Below are positions 1 to 8,960 of a DNA stretch of 64,000 bases, piece after piece. The stretch's first letter is position 1; every line of letters starts with the position of its first letter. Source of the DNA: Pseudomonas alloputida (GTDB taxonomy: Bacteria > Pseudomonadota > Gammaproteobacteria > Pseudomonadales > Pseudomonadaceae); the NCBI RefSeq assembly GCF_021283545.2, contig NZ_CP128540.1, positions 3,259,501 to 3,323,500 of the forward strand. The letters run 5' to 3'. The notes below the pieces were generated by a model. It made no database searches, was not told where the DNA came from, and saw only the letters and a program-made list of their open reading frames with translations. The position numbers and the translations under genes are program-made.

Positions 1-1168
1 CGAACTGCTTGGCCAGTTCGCTGCCAATGCACTTGATGGTGTGCCGGTCTTCGGCGCTAAGCACCCAATTGACATTGACCTTGGCCACGCCCAGCGCATC
101 CTTCTTGTCCAGCAGCGAAATGCGGCTGTGCAGGTTGGGGAACTGCTCGATCATGGTGCTGATCACGCCGTCACCAGGGCAGCTGAACTTGGCGACGAAG
201 GCGACCTTGCTGGCAAACCCCATGTCGCAGGCCAGGCTCTCGAGAAAATACTTCACCTCGGCAGTGCGGCCATAAGTTTGCACATCGGCCAGCAAGGAGG
301 CGGTGACATTGCCTTTACCGGCCTTGTACTCGTCGACGAAAGCATCGGTGGTGTAGTACTGGCGCGGCTCTGGGTCCTGCCCGGACTTGAGGATGAAAGT
401 GCCCATTTCGATATTCAGGTGTTCCATGAAACACCCGCCGACCAGCCCTTCCTTGCTCACCACGCCTGCGGCCACCAGGGTCTCGCTGTTCAGCAACTGC
501 CGGGCATTCTCGATGGCCCCTGTGGCCAGAATGAAATTTCCAGCCACCAGGCGTTGACGATTGCACTCATAGTCAGACAAAACCACCGCAGCCAGGTGGC
601 CGGAAGCCTTGTCGAACTCCAGGTCAACGCAATTACAGTTGATGAACACATCCAGGCCTGGGGTCTGCTCCAGTGCTGTAGCGTACTTCTGCGCAAAACG
701 TGTCGGCGTGCTGAGCAGAAAACGGTCCGCCTCGAAGTCACCGCCATTGAGACCGGCATTCATCGCGCGAAAATCCGAGCCAGGCGCCAGATCGACGATC
801 TCCATGGCTGCCGGCAGAAAGCCTTCGATCTCCGAGTAGGGAATTGGCCAGCCCGGCAAGACGCCTGGCGGGGCGACGGCAAAATCCGAAGGGGTGAATG
901 GTCGGCACCGGCCAGCCCAGTGATTGGAGGTGCCACCCAGGTAGCGCAGGCGGGTTTCCTCGGCATACAGTTCCAGGCCGGTGGATGAGCACGCGTACAA
1001 GTCTTGCGAGTGCGGCGCATATTCGCGCCCCCCGCCTTCGGCGATCATTACGCTCCAGCCGGCGGCTGCCAGGCGCAAGCCCAGGGTTATACCCGCCGGG
1101 CCGGCCCCGATGATGCAGAAATCATAGTGATCGCGCAGCGCCTTCTGCTGCTCAAAGTCCTTGATCAT
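1..1168 (-). CDS. GMC-type FAD oxidoreductase, 3' part beyond window edge
   Basis: Translating the minus strand from the ATG at 1168 gives an open frame that runs off the window start, so about 389 residues are visible and the C-terminal part is missing. A Rossmann FAD motif (IGAGPAG) lies near residue 20, an NHWAGR segment near residue 82 and an ATGAIENARQ segment near residue 214, the layout of glucose-methanol-choline oxidoreductases, which oxidise alcohol or sugar hydroxyls using FAD. The start overlaps the stop of the upstream small Tat protein by ATGA, so the two are translationally coupled. Next to sugar-polymer genes, oxidation of a sugar or polyol is the natural guess; the substrate is unknown. 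No signal peptide of its own is seen; export together with the Tat partner is inference. Confidence 0.8.
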   Translation of the reverse strand, partial: MIKDFEQQKALRDHYDFCIIGAGPAGITLGLRLAAAGWSVMIAEGGGREYAPHSQDLYACSSTGLELYAEETRLRYLGGTSNHWAGRCRPFTPSDFAVAPPGVLPGWPIPYSEIEGFLPAAMEIVDLAPGSDFRAMNAGLNGGDFEADRFLLSTPTRFAQKYATALEQTPGLDVFINCNCVDLEFDKASGHLAAVVLSDYECNRQRLVAGNFILATGAIENARQLLNSETLVAAGVVSKEGLVGGCFMEHLNIEMGTFILKSGQDPEPRQYYTTDAFVDEYKAGKGNVTASLLADVQTYGRTAEVKYFLESLACDMGFASKVAFVAKFSCPGDGVISTMIEQFPNLHSRISLLDKKDALGVAKVNVNWVLSAEDRHTIKCIGSELAKQF

Positions 1169-1380
1169 GCTGACGCGTTCCGAAAGTAACGGGACGGCAA
1201 TACCCAACCGTTGATTACCACGAACCCGGGCTTTTCGACCGTCTTGCCCGCAACGGCCGCCGAGGCGCCGAACACCGCGCCCCCCGCGCCGAGCAAGACA
1301 CAGCTCTGGAGAAAGCCTCTACGACCCAACTGCGCAGTACAAAAAGTGAGCTTCCCCATGTTCCCGTGACCTGTAGCCAT
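1165..1380 (-). CDS. Small Tat-signal protein coupled to the GMC oxidoreductase
   Basis: The ORF encodes 71 residues from the ATG at 1380; an in-frame ATG at 1359 is an alternative start. The N-terminus carries a twin-arginine motif (RRGFLQ), a Gly/Ala-rich hydrophobic stretch and an AVAG-type cleavage region, followed by only about 30 mature residues including FVVINGWVL. Its TGA overlaps the ATG of the oxidoreductase. Small Tat-signal proteins next to GMC dehydrogenases can act as export escorts or small subunits, as the gamma subunit of gluconate 2-dehydrogenase does, but this one is far shorter than that subunit. Function is therefore inferred only from coupling. The start codon is uncertain because no strong ribosome-binding site precedes either ATG. 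Confidence 0.6.
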   Translation of the reverse strand: MATGHGNMGKLTFCTAQLGRRGFLQSCVLLGAGGAVFGASAAVAGKTVEKPGFVVINGWVLPSRYFRNASA

Positions 1381-1404
1381 GAAAGTTACACCCGGCAAAC
1401 TGCG

Positions 1405-2781
1405 CTACAGCCAGTTGAAAAAGGCCGTCAACAGTGCCCCGCACAGCGCCCCGACCAGCAACATCGGCAGTACCACCAGCTCACGTTTGAGGCTGAAGAT
1501 ATCCAGTTTGCAGTTCACATACACAACCAGCACCAGCGTTGGCGCAGCATGCAGGGCAACCCCCCAGATAGCCCACTCCACCCCGCCAATCGCCAGTAAC
1601 AGCGGCAACAGCCCCCATAACGAGACCAGGCGGATGATGTTGTCCATGGCCTGGTACTTGGTCAGGCCCAAGGCAATCCACACCTGATGAGCCAAGGTAT
1701 AGCGCAATACGATGAACGATAGCGAGAGAATCGCCAGCATCGGCCCGGCTTCGCGGTAGCGATCGTCATACATCCAGCCGATCAGCAGCGGGCTGGCGGT
1801 CAGGAAACCGCCACAAATGAACAGCACCAGCAGGTCGACCAGCAGCCGAAAGCGGAAATACAGCGCTTTCAGGCGCGGCTTGTCGTCGGCCCGGGCCGCT
1901 TCGCTGAAAGCAGGCAGCGCCACCGCGCCGACAATTTTCATGAGCGCGGTCTGCACCGCACCCAGGATCAGCACGGCGATCGAATACACACCCAGTTGCG
2001 CCGCCGACATGCTGGCGCCAAACCATATGCGGTCGCCGTACATCGCCAGCACGCCGACCATCGACGACAACAGAATCCAGCGGCCAAACACGATCAGCTC
2101 GGTCAGCGCCGAACGGTCCCAGCGCAGGTGGTTGTTGGGCCCCTCCAGGGCGGTATGCCCCAGCACGGTCCAGACGACCGCCGAAACCAGGCCTGATAAC
2201 ACCAGCGCCCAGATCGAATGGGTCAGCAAGCCCAGCACCAGCATCACCACCAGGCCCGCCACCTGCGAGGCAAGGTCGACCAATACCACGCGCTTTTGTT
2301 GGAAAGTGCGTACCGCCACATCTATCTTGGTGGACTGGAAACCCCAGATGGCCGCCGACAGGCCGGTGACCGCCAGTACCATCGGCAGTACCGGCGCGGC
2401 ATAGGTCGAGTCGGCCGGCCACAGCTCAGCCAGTTGGGCCAACCAAGCTCCCAGGGCCAGCAGCAGGGTAAGGGCAAACAGCAGGAAACCGCGGATGATC
2501 TGCACGGTCCAGGCGGTGTTGAGAAAGTCCGGATCGTCTCCGCGGTGGCTCTGGATGATGTTCTGGCGCAGGCCGACATCGGAAAGCAAATGCAGCAGTA
2601 TCGAAACAGTGGTGGCGATGACCATCACCCCGAACATTTCCGGCAGCAGCAAGCGGGCCATGATCAGATTGCCGCCCAGGCGCATCACCTGTGAAGCCAC
2701 CTGCGAGACCAGGTTCCAAGACCCGGCCCTCAAGGCCCGCTTGCGCAGGCTCGCGGCGGCTGACACATCAATCGACGGCAT
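1405..2781 (-). CDS. Wzx-like polysaccharide flippase (MATE/oligosaccharide flippase family)
   Basis: The 458-residue product is very hydrophobic with about 12 predicted membrane helices. The N-terminus (VASQVMRLGGNLIMARLL near residues 27-45) matches the start of oligosaccharide flippases, which move lipid-linked repeat units across the inner membrane. Length is normal for the family. It diverges from the polymerase gene at 2877 and lies upstream of the Tat protein and GMC oxidoreductase on the same strand, so these three may form one arm of the EPS locus. A Wzx flippase, a Wzy polymerase (2877) and a Wzz co-polymerase (8961) in one locus point to a Wzx/Wzy-dependent polymer. Confidence 0.85.
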   Translation of the reverse strand: MPSIDVSAAASLRKRALRAGSWNLVSQVASQVMRLGGNLIMARLLLPEMFGVMVIATTVSILLHLLSDVGLRQNIIQSHRGDDPDFLNTAWTVQIIRGFLLFALTLLLALGAWLAQLAELWPADSTYAAPVLPMVLAVTGLSAAIWGFQSTKIDVAVRTFQQKRVVLVDLASQVAGLVVMLVLGLLTHSIWALVLSGLVSAVVWTVLGHTALEGPNNHLRWDRSALTELIVFGRWILLSSMVGVLAMYGDRIWFGASMSAAQLGVYSIAVLILGAVQTALMKIVGAVALPAFSEAARADDKPRLKALYFRFRLLVDLLVLFICGGFLTASPLLIGWMYDDRYREAGPMLAILSLSFIVLRYTLAHQVWIALGLTKYQAMDNIIRLVSLWGLLPLLLAIGGVEWAIWGVALHAAPTLVLVVYVNCKLDIFSLKRELVVLPMLLVGALCGALLTAFFNWL

Positions 2782-2876
2782 GACTTCAATCTCTGACTGA
2801 TTGGCTAAAAGTCACTATAGTTTCAATTAGCCACGATGCTAGCCGTTGCCCACCAAGGGAAAGGTGTACATAGCCG
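2782..2876. promoter_or_regulatory. Divergent intergenic region between flippase and polymerase genes
   Basis: This 95-bp gap separates the divergent EPS arms and must hold both promoters unless they lie within coding DNA. On the minus strand a TATAGT hexamer (2814-2819) could be a -10 box about 33 bases before the flippase ATG. No convincing -35 partner or inverted repeat is seen, and no clear plus-strand promoter could be assigned. Confidence 0.3.
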
Positions 2877-4403
2877 ATGCCTGAACATTTTCGTGCGTTG
2901 ATCGTCATCCTGTTTCTGGCGAGCGTGGTCTTCCTGATGGCCCGGCGGCCTGCCACCGACCTGATTCCGCTCAGCGACTACAAGCGCCGGCGCAATCTGT
3001 GGTTCCTGCTGACCCTGCTGGCTTTTTTCTCCCACAGCTTCTGGCTGTACCTGGGGGTGGGCGCGGTCGTCCTGTTGCTGGCCGGGCGCCGCGAGCACAA
3101 CCCCATGGCGCTGTTCTACATGCTGCTGTTCCTGATCCCGCCAGCATCGGTGCAGGTGCCCGGGTTTGGCGTGGTCAATTACCTGGTCGACCTGAACCAT
3201 ATTCGCCTGCTGACCCTGTGCGTGCTGCTGCCGGCCGCGCTGTACCTGCGCCGCCAAGGTGACACCTTGCGCTTTGGCCGCATCTGGGCTGATAAACTGC
3301 TGGCGGCAGGCCTGCTGCTGATGAGCGTGCTCTATTTGCGCGAAACCACCCTTACCGACACGCTGCGCCAGGCGCTGTACCTGTATGTCGACGTTCTCCT
3401 GCCGTATTACGTGGCCAGCCGTGGCCTGCGCCAGATCAGCGACTTCAAGGACACCCTGCTGGCCTTCGTGCTGGCCTCTTTCGTCATGGCGCTGATCGCT
3501 GTGGCCGAGTATGTGCGCCACTGGCTGTTGTACAGCGCCCTGGTCGACGCCATGGGCGTGCCATGGAGCATGTCCGGCTACCTGAGCCGGGGCGGTGCAC
3601 TGCGGGCAAGCGTCACCACCGGCCAGGCGATTGCACTGGGTTACGTGATGAGCGTGGCCATCGGCCTGTTCCTGTTCGTGCAGGGCTATGTGCAACGCCC
3701 GCTGCACAAGGCCATGGGCGCCCTGCTGCTGGCCGCCGGGCTGTTCGCGCCATTGTCGCGTGGCCCGTGGATCGGCGCCGTGGTCATCGTGGTGGTGTTC
3801 ATCGCCCTGGGCAAAGGCGCCGTCAAGCGCCTGGCGCTGCTAGGTGCGGCAGGCATGCTGGCGTTGCCCTTGCTGACCGTCGTGCCTGGGGGCGAAAAGG
3901 TGCTGGACCTGCTGCCGTTCATCGGTAACCTCGAGAAAGAGAACATCACCTACCGCGAGCGGCTGATGGACAACTCGTGGATCGTCATCCAGCGCAATCC
4001 GTTGTTCGGCTCCTTCGACTTCCGCAACACACCCGAAATGCAGGCGATGATCCAGGGCGACGGCATCATCGACATCGTCAACACCTACATCAACCTGGCG
4101 TTGCGGGTCGGCCTGGTCGGGCTAGGTCTGTTCGTGGCGTTCTTTGCCGTCGTGCTGCGGGGTATCCGCAAGGCCATGCTCAGCTTTGCCGACAAGGACG
4201 ACGAGCGACGACAGCTCGGCCGGGTGTTGCTGGCAACGCTGATCGGCATTCTGGTCATCATCTTCACGGTCAGCAGCATCACCTTCATCCCGGTGGTGTA
4301 CTGGTCTATCGCAGGCCTGGGCGTGGCCTACATCCAGATGGTTCGCCGGCTGCACAACAGCCCGGCCGTGGAACTGGCAGAACCCGACCTACAACCCAGG
4401 TAA
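2877..4403 (+). CDS. Wzy-like O-antigen/EPS polymerase (Wzy_C family)
   Basis: The product has 508 residues and 10-12 predicted membrane segments. A Wzy_C-type segment near residue 290 contains PLSRGPW, the conserved loop of O-antigen ligase/polymerase proteins, and a large periplasmic loop (about residues 330-390) follows, as in Wzy polymerases. It would polymerise flipped repeat units in the periplasm. The TAA stop overlaps the ATG of the next gene (TAATG), so polymerase and glycoside hydrolase are coupled. WaaL-type ligase is the alternative, but the neighbouring flippase, Wzz and Wza-like genes favour polymerase. Confidence 0.85.
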   Translation: MPEHFRALIVILFLASVVFLMARRPATDLIPLSDYKRRRNLWFLLTLLAFFSHSFWLYLGVGAVVLLLAGRREHNPMALFYMLLFLIPPASVQVPGFGVVNYLVDLNHIRLLTLCVLLPAALYLRRQGDTLRFGRIWADKLLAAGLLLMSVLYLRETTLTDTLRQALYLYVDVLLPYYVASRGLRQISDFKDTLLAFVLASFVMALIAVAEYVRHWLLYSALVDAMGVPWSMSGYLSRGGALRASVTTGQAIALGYVMSVAIGLFLFVQGYVQRPLHKAMGALLLAAGLFAPLSRGPWIGAVVIVVVFIALGKGAVKRLALLGAAGMLALPLLTVVPGGEKVLDLLPFIGNLEKENITYRERLMDNSWIVIQRNPLFGSFDFRNTPEMQAMIQGDGIIDIVNTYINLALRVGLVGLGLFVAFFAVVLRGIRKAMLSFADKDDERRQLGRVLLATLIGILVIIFTVSSITFIPVVYWSIAGLGVAYIQMVRRLHNSPAVELAEPDLQPR

Positions 4404-7009
4404 TGTTCATGAATAGGCTGTCCCTGCGTCATTACGTGCGCCTTTCGGCCATTGCCGGCCTGGCCCTGCTGCCGCTGGCCAGCTGGGCTTCAGACTGGCA
4501 GGTCAGTGTCGATGAGCAAAATGGCTTGCCTAACGTGACACACGGCGGTGGCCCGGTCATGAAGGCCAAATTCGATTTCTGGGCTGCCAACTGGAGCTGG
4601 ACCGGTTTCTATACCGACTTCAAGGTCAATGGCCCTTACCACTACACGCTGCGGGGCAAGAACAAGGAACTGGACTTCGACCTGCAGGCTGACATCCGTA
4701 AGGAAGAGGCGCAAACCCTGAGCTGGGCCTTCGATCTCGACGCCCACAGCCGCCAGAGCGGTGTCATGGGTGGCGGCCTGGTGTTCCAGTTCGACCCGGC
4801 GCAAATCGCCGGCGGCATGGGCGCCCCGCAATTGTTGCCCGACAACCGCGGCTGGACGTGGGGCAAGGCTGACCAGGGGCGACGCATCGAAATGCGTTTC
4901 GACCCGCCACTGGCCAAGGTCTATTTCGAGCGCGGCAACCCGTCCGAGCTGCGTGCATTCCTCTACAAGGACCCGATCAGCGCCGGCCGCCAGCAGCTCA
5001 AGGCCGTGCTCAACGTGACCGGCGACATCGAACTCGGCCCGACACCCAGCGAGCGCTTCGGCCTGGCAGACCCCGCCACCTGGCCTGATGACCAGCTGGA
5101 CTGGCGCACCTCGCCGGTGGACCTGTCGTTCCTCAACGCAGCGGAAAAACCCGCCGGCAAGCGTGGCTTCGTCAAGGCTGTCGGCGACCAGTTGATGTTC
5201 GCCGACAACACCCCGGTACGCTTCTGGGGCACCAACCTGTCGGCCTACTCGCTGTTCAAAAGCCCCGACGACGAAATCCGCCAACAAGCCAAACGCCTTT
5301 CGGCACTGGGTTTCAACCTGGTGCGCCTGCATCACCACGACTCGCCCTGGGTCAGCCCCAACGTCTTTGGCGACGGCACCGTGGTGCGCGATACCCAGCA
5401 GCTCAGCACCGAATCGCTGCGCAAGCTCGACCTGTGGATCAAGTCACTCAAGGACGAAGGCATCTACATCTGGCTGGACATGCATGTGCAGCGTGCGTTT
5501 ACCGCCAACGACCACATCGAAGACTTCAAGGAGCTGCCCGAGCAGGACGGTCGCGTCGACCTGAAGGGTTACGCCTACGTGAACGACAGTATCCGGCAGG
5601 CGATGAAACGCTTCGCCGAGCAGTACCTGACCCATGTCAACGAGTACACGGGCCTGGCCTACAAGGACGACCCCGCCATCGCCGCCGTGCTGATCACCAA
5701 CGAGAATGACCTGACCCAGCATTACGGCAACGCCCTGATGCCGAACAAGGATGTACCCCGCCACAGTGCGCGCTACATGACGGCGGCCAAGGCCTTTGCC
5801 AAACAGTTTGACCTACCCGCCGACCTGACCTGGCGTGCCTGGGAGCATGGGCCGTCGAAGCTGTTGCTCAACGAGCTGGAACAACGCTTCAATGCCGACA
5901 TGATCGCCCACTTGCGCAGCGTGGGCGTGAAAGTCCCCATTGCTACCACCAGCACCTGGGGCGGTAATGGGCTTAGCGCACTGCCGGCATTGAGCGTTGG
6001 CGATGTCATCGACGCCCACAGCTACGGCGACACAGGCCAACTGGAGAAGAACCCGCTGACCAGCGACGGCATGATCGACTGGATTGCTGCCGCCCAGGTC
6101 GTCGGCAAACCGCTGACCGTCACCGAGTGGAACGCCGAGCCCTTCCCGCTGCCTGACCGTCACTCGCTGCCGATTTACATCGCCGGCACCGCCAGCCACC
6201 AAGGCTGGGACGCCATGCTGCAATACGCCTACAGCCAACAGGCGTTCAACCCGGGTTGGCGCACGGCGGACAACTGGCACGCGTACAACGACCCCGCGAT
6301 GATCGCCACCCTGCCCGCCGCTGCCCTGCTCTATCGCCGTGCGGACGTGAAACCCGCCACCACTCGCTACGTGTTCGCACCGACACCTGCCACCCTGTAC
6401 AACCAGGAAATCACCCCGCGTAACTCACCGCTGCTGCGCACAGCCATGGAAAAGGGCCAGTTGCAGATCGCCCTGCCACACACGCCGGAATTGCCTTGGC
6501 TCAAACCCGCGCCCATCCCGGCAGACGCGCAGGTGCTGCACGACCCGGGGCAAGCGCTGCTGGCCGCCGATGCCACCGAGTCGGTGACCGACACAGGCGA
6601 ACTCAGGCGCAACTGGCAACAAGGCATCTACACCATCGACACGCCACTGACCCAGGCCGCCAGCGGCTGGCTGGGCGGCCGCCCGATCAACCTGGGTGCC
6701 ATTCAGATACAAATGAAAACGCCTTACGCCAGCGTCGTGGTCCAGAGCCTGGACGGCAAGCCACTGGGCCAGTCGCGCGAGCTTCTGCTGTCACTGGGCA
6801 CCCGTGCCATGCCCAAGGCCGATGACAAGACGCCGTTCAATGTCGAGCCCCTTGAAGGCAGCCTGGACATCAAGGCACCCGCCGGCCTGAAACTGTTCGC
6901 CCGCGATGCACGGGAGCAGCTGAAGCCGCTGCCGGTGGCCTACAAGGATGGGCAATACACCATTACCTTCGACGGTACCTACATGTCCAATTGGCTATTC
7001 TTGAAATAG
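4403..7009 (+). CDS. Secreted glycoside hydrolase of the EPS locus
   Basis: Starting at the ATG overlapping the polymerase stop (a second ATG at 4409 is equally possible), the protein has about 868 residues with a Sec signal peptide ending near SWA-SDW. An N-terminal beta-rich region of about 220 residues precedes a (beta/alpha)8-like catalytic domain of GH clan A type: a Leu-His-His segment (RLHHHD), an Asn-Glu pair in ITNEND as probable acid/base, and a TEWNAEP segment as probable nucleophile. The C-terminus looks like an accessory beta domain. Acting in the periplasm or outside, it would trim or remodel the polymer, as hydrolases embedded in EPS operons commonly do. The exact GH family was not determined. 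A longer upstream extension of this frame is an artefact within the polymerase gene. Confidence 0.8.
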   Translation: MFMNRLSLRHYVRLSAIAGLALLPLASWASDWQVSVDEQNGLPNVTHGGGPVMKAKFDFWAANWSWTGFYTDFKVNGPYHYTLRGKNKELDFDLQADIRKEEAQTLSWAFDLDAHSRQSGVMGGGLVFQFDPAQIAGGMGAPQLLPDNRGWTWGKADQGRRIEMRFDPPLAKVYFERGNPSELRAFLYKDPISAGRQQLKAVLNVTGDIELGPTPSERFGLADPATWPDDQLDWRTSPVDLSFLNAAEKPAGKRGFVKAVGDQLMFADNTPVRFWGTNLSAYSLFKSPDDEIRQQAKRLSALGFNLVRLHHHDSPWVSPNVFGDGTVVRDTQQLSTESLRKLDLWIKSLKDEGIYIWLDMHVQRAFTANDHIEDFKELPEQDGRVDLKGYAYVNDSIRQAMKRFAEQYLTHVNEYTGLAYKDDPAIAAVLITNENDLTQHYGNALMPNKDVPRHSARYMTAAKAFAKQFDLPADLTWRAWEHGPSKLLLNELEQRFNADMIAHLRSVGVKVPIATTSTWGGNGLSALPALSVGDVIDAHSYGDTGQLEKNPLTSDGMIDWIAAAQVVGKPLTVTEWNAEPFPLPDRHSLPIYIAGTASHQGWDAMLQYAYSQQAFNPGWRTADNWHAYNDPAMIATLPAAALLYRRADVKPATTRYVFAPTPATLYNQEITPRNSPLLRTAMEKGQLQIALPHTPELPWLKPAPIPADAQVLHDPGQALLAADATESVTDTGELRRNWQQGIYTIDTPLTQAASGWLGGRPINLGAIQIQMKTPYASVVVQSLDGKPLGQSRELLLSLGTRAMPKADDKTPFNVEPLEGSLDIKAPAGLKLFARDAREQLKPLPVAYKDGQYTITFDGTYMSNWLFLK

Positions 7010-7114
7010 AGCATATGGCCATCTACGCTCAGGTCACCTGTAGCTGATCATCCCACCTGCACGTGTCAGGGAGTGTTCACTGCGTCTGTAAACAGCAGAT
7101 TCCAGGAGGTGGGG

Positions 7115-8080
7115 ATGAAATATCTGGTTGTGGGTGGTGCGGGCTACATTGGCTCGCACATGGTCAAGCACCTGCTCGCCGCCGGCCATGAAGTGCTGGT
7201 GGCGGACCTGGTCTCACCTGGCCCCGGTATCCAGTGGGCCAAGCTCGACATCGCCGACGAAGCCGCACTGGATGTGCTGTTTGGCGTGTGTCGCTTCGAT
7301 GCGGTGTTCCACTTCGCCTCGTTCATTCAAGTGGGCGAGTCGGTCAGTGCCCCCGGCAAGTACTACCAGAACAACGTCGCAGCCACCCTTTCCCTGCTGC
7401 AGGCCATGGTCAATGCCGGCATCAGGCACCTGGTGTTTTCTTCGAGTGCCGCCGTATACGGCAACCCGCAGTACGTGCCGATCGATGAAGCACACACCAA
7501 GGGGCCGATCAACCCGTATGGGTTGAGCAAATGGATGGTCGAGCAGATTCTTGAGGACTTCGACCGGGCCTATGGTTTGAAGTCGGTAAGCCTGCGCTAT
7601 TTCAATGCAGCGGGCGCTGACCCGGAAGGCCAGCTAGGCGAGCGTCACGAGCCGGAAACCCATCTGATCCCGTTGATCCTGCAGGCTGCATCTGGCCGGC
7701 GCGAGGCGGTGACAGTGTTTGGTCGCGACTACGACACGCCGGATGGCACCTGCATACGCGACTACGTGCATGTGGCAGACCTGGCGGCTGCCCATGCACT
7801 GGCAGTGGATTATCTACTGGACGGTGGCGAGCGTGCCGCGTTCAACCTGGGCAATGGCCTGGGCTTTTCGGTGCAGCAGGTGATCGATACGGCCCGGGCC
7901 GTGACCGGGCGACAGATCACTGCCCTTGACGCACAGCGCCGCGCCGGCGACCCGCCACGGCTGGTGGCGGATGCGAGCAAGGCCATGCAGGTGCTGGGCT
8001 GGCGCCCTGCATTCGCCTCACTGGAGCAGATTGTGCGGCATGCGTGGCAGTGGGAGTTGCAGTATCCCTGGAGGCGCTGA
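7115..8080 (+). CDS. galE: UDP-glucose 4-epimerase
   Basis: The 321-residue protein starts at ATG 7115, directly after a strong AGGAGGT Shine-Dalgarno; an upstream ATG at 7073 would bury that site. It is an extended short-chain dehydrogenase: NAD motif GGAGYIGSH at residues 7-15, a catalytic SSSAAVYG segment, and the YGLSK Tyr/Lys pair. GalE interconverts UDP-glucose and UDP-galactose (and in some cases the N-acetyl sugars), supplying activated galactose for the EPS. The gene ends at a strong bidirectional terminator facing the export module. Other UDP-sugar epimerases are possible in principle, but overall similarity to GalE is high. Confidence 0.93.
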   Translation: MKYLVVGGAGYIGSHMVKHLLAAGHEVLVADLVSPGPGIQWAKLDIADEAALDVLFGVCRFDAVFHFASFIQVGESVSAPGKYYQNNVAATLSLLQAMVNAGIRHLVFSSSAAVYGNPQYVPIDEAHTKGPINPYGLSKWMVEQILEDFDRAYGLKSVSLRYFNAAGADPEGQLGERHEPETHLIPLILQAASGRREAVTVFGRDYDTPDGTCIRDYVHVADLAAAHALAVDYLLDGGERAAFNLGNGLGFSVQQVIDTARAVTGRQITALDAQRRAGDPPRLVADASKAMQVLGWRPAFASLEQIVRHAWQWELQYPWRR

Positions 8081-8092
8081 GTTGGCCTCATA

Positions 8093-8127
8093 GCTTTCAG
8101 GCGCAGCACAAGGCTGCGCCTGAAAGC
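8093..8127. terminator. Bidirectional terminator between converging EPS arms
   Basis: Arms 8093-8107 and 8113-8127 form a perfect 15-bp inverted repeat around a 5-base loop (acaag). It lies between the stop of galE and the stop of the BY-kinase gene, which converge here. There is no long T-run, but the stem is strong in either direction. Confidence 0.75.
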
Positions 8128-8142
8128 GTATTGCCAGAAGGC

Positions 8143-8952
8143 TCAGTAATAGGTGCGTGGCTGTTCGTCGGCCTTGTTCAACACTGTCCCGATCAGGTTC
8201 ACCGTACCCAGGTGATGCAGGCAATCCTCGATTTCCTTCTTGTTGTTCATTCCGTTGGCCACCACCAGCAACACGCAGTCGAACTTGGGTAACACGGTGA
8301 TCGCATCATCCGAGCTGAGCAGCGGTGGCAAATCGAAAATGCAGATGCGCGATTCGTAGCGGTTGCGCAAATCGCCAATCAGGTTGTTCACCTTGGGCGA
8401 GGACAGCATCTCGGTCGACAGGGGCACGGGTACCCGCGTTGGCAGCACCACGAAGCGCGGCAAGGTGGGGTTGACCAGGCAGTCCTGCAACTCGGCCTTG
8501 TCCGTCAGAAACTCGTTCAGTGCCTGCTCCATGGGCAGGCCCAGGTAACTGCCGACCTTGGGCCGGCGCAGGTCGAAGTCCACCAGTAACGCAGTCTTGG
8601 TGGTGTGGTGGGCAATACTCATGGCCAGGTTGATCGCCAGCATGGTCTTGCCCGCTTCCGGCGTTGGCGAGGTGATGGCCAAGGTACGCCAGCCGTTCTC
8701 GTCCATGGCCCTGAGCACCTGCGTACGCAGCAGGTCGATCGGCCCGTTCATGTTGGAGTTCTTGTTGTACGCCACGATGCGGTTACGCTCCAGGTGGTCT
8801 GCACGCAGCGGTACCACCTTGGTGTTCACGTAATCGAACTGACCCGGCACTTCGGCCAGCGCCGTACCGGGGGCGGGAGACAGTGCCTGGGGAGTACCTG
8901 GGGTAACCTGATGAATATTGTTGCCAACAGCCGGCTTGATCCTGTCCATCAC
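8143..8952 (-). CDS. BY-kinase ATPase of EPS export (CpsD/EpsG type)
   Basis: The 269-residue protein is a P-loop ATPase of the bacterial tyrosine kinase family. Walker A (TPEAGKT) is at about residues 97-103, Walker A' (LLVDFD) at 122-127 and Walker B (ICIFDLP) at about 203-209. The first 90 residues are a hydrophilic linker. It is encoded just after the Wzz-type protein, so co-polymerase and kinase are split as in Gram-positive CpsC/CpsD and EpsF/EpsG systems. The C-terminus ends in RTYY, only two tyrosines, much shorter than the usual Tyr cluster; autophosphorylation capacity may be limited. The likely role is to control chain length by cycling with the membrane partner. Confidence 0.85.
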   Translation of the reverse strand: MMDRIKPAVGNNIHQVTPGTPQALSPAPGTALAEVPGQFDYVNTKVVPLRADHLERNRIVAYNKNSNMNGPIDLLRTQVLRAMDENGWRTLAITSPTPEAGKTMLAINLAMSIAHHTTKTALLVDFDLRRPKVGSYLGLPMEQALNEFLTDKAELQDCLVNPTLPRFVVLPTRVPVPLSTEMLSSPKVNNLIGDLRNRYESRICIFDLPPLLSSDDAITVLPKFDCVLLVVANGMNNKKEIEDCLHHLGTVNLIGTVLNKADEQPRTYY

Positions 8953-8960
8953 TGCTTTCC

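Noticed and set aside
1366..2694. Plus-strand ORFs across the flippase gene (1366-1687, 1817-2404 and 2218-2694)
   Set aside because: Gln/Arg/Ser-rich shadows of a clear 12-helix flippase on the minus strand.
3977..4402. Long N-terminal extension of the glycoside hydrolase frame
   Set aside because: It overlaps the polymerase gene in another frame; the real start is at 4403 or 4409, where a signal peptide begins and the stop-start overlap lies.
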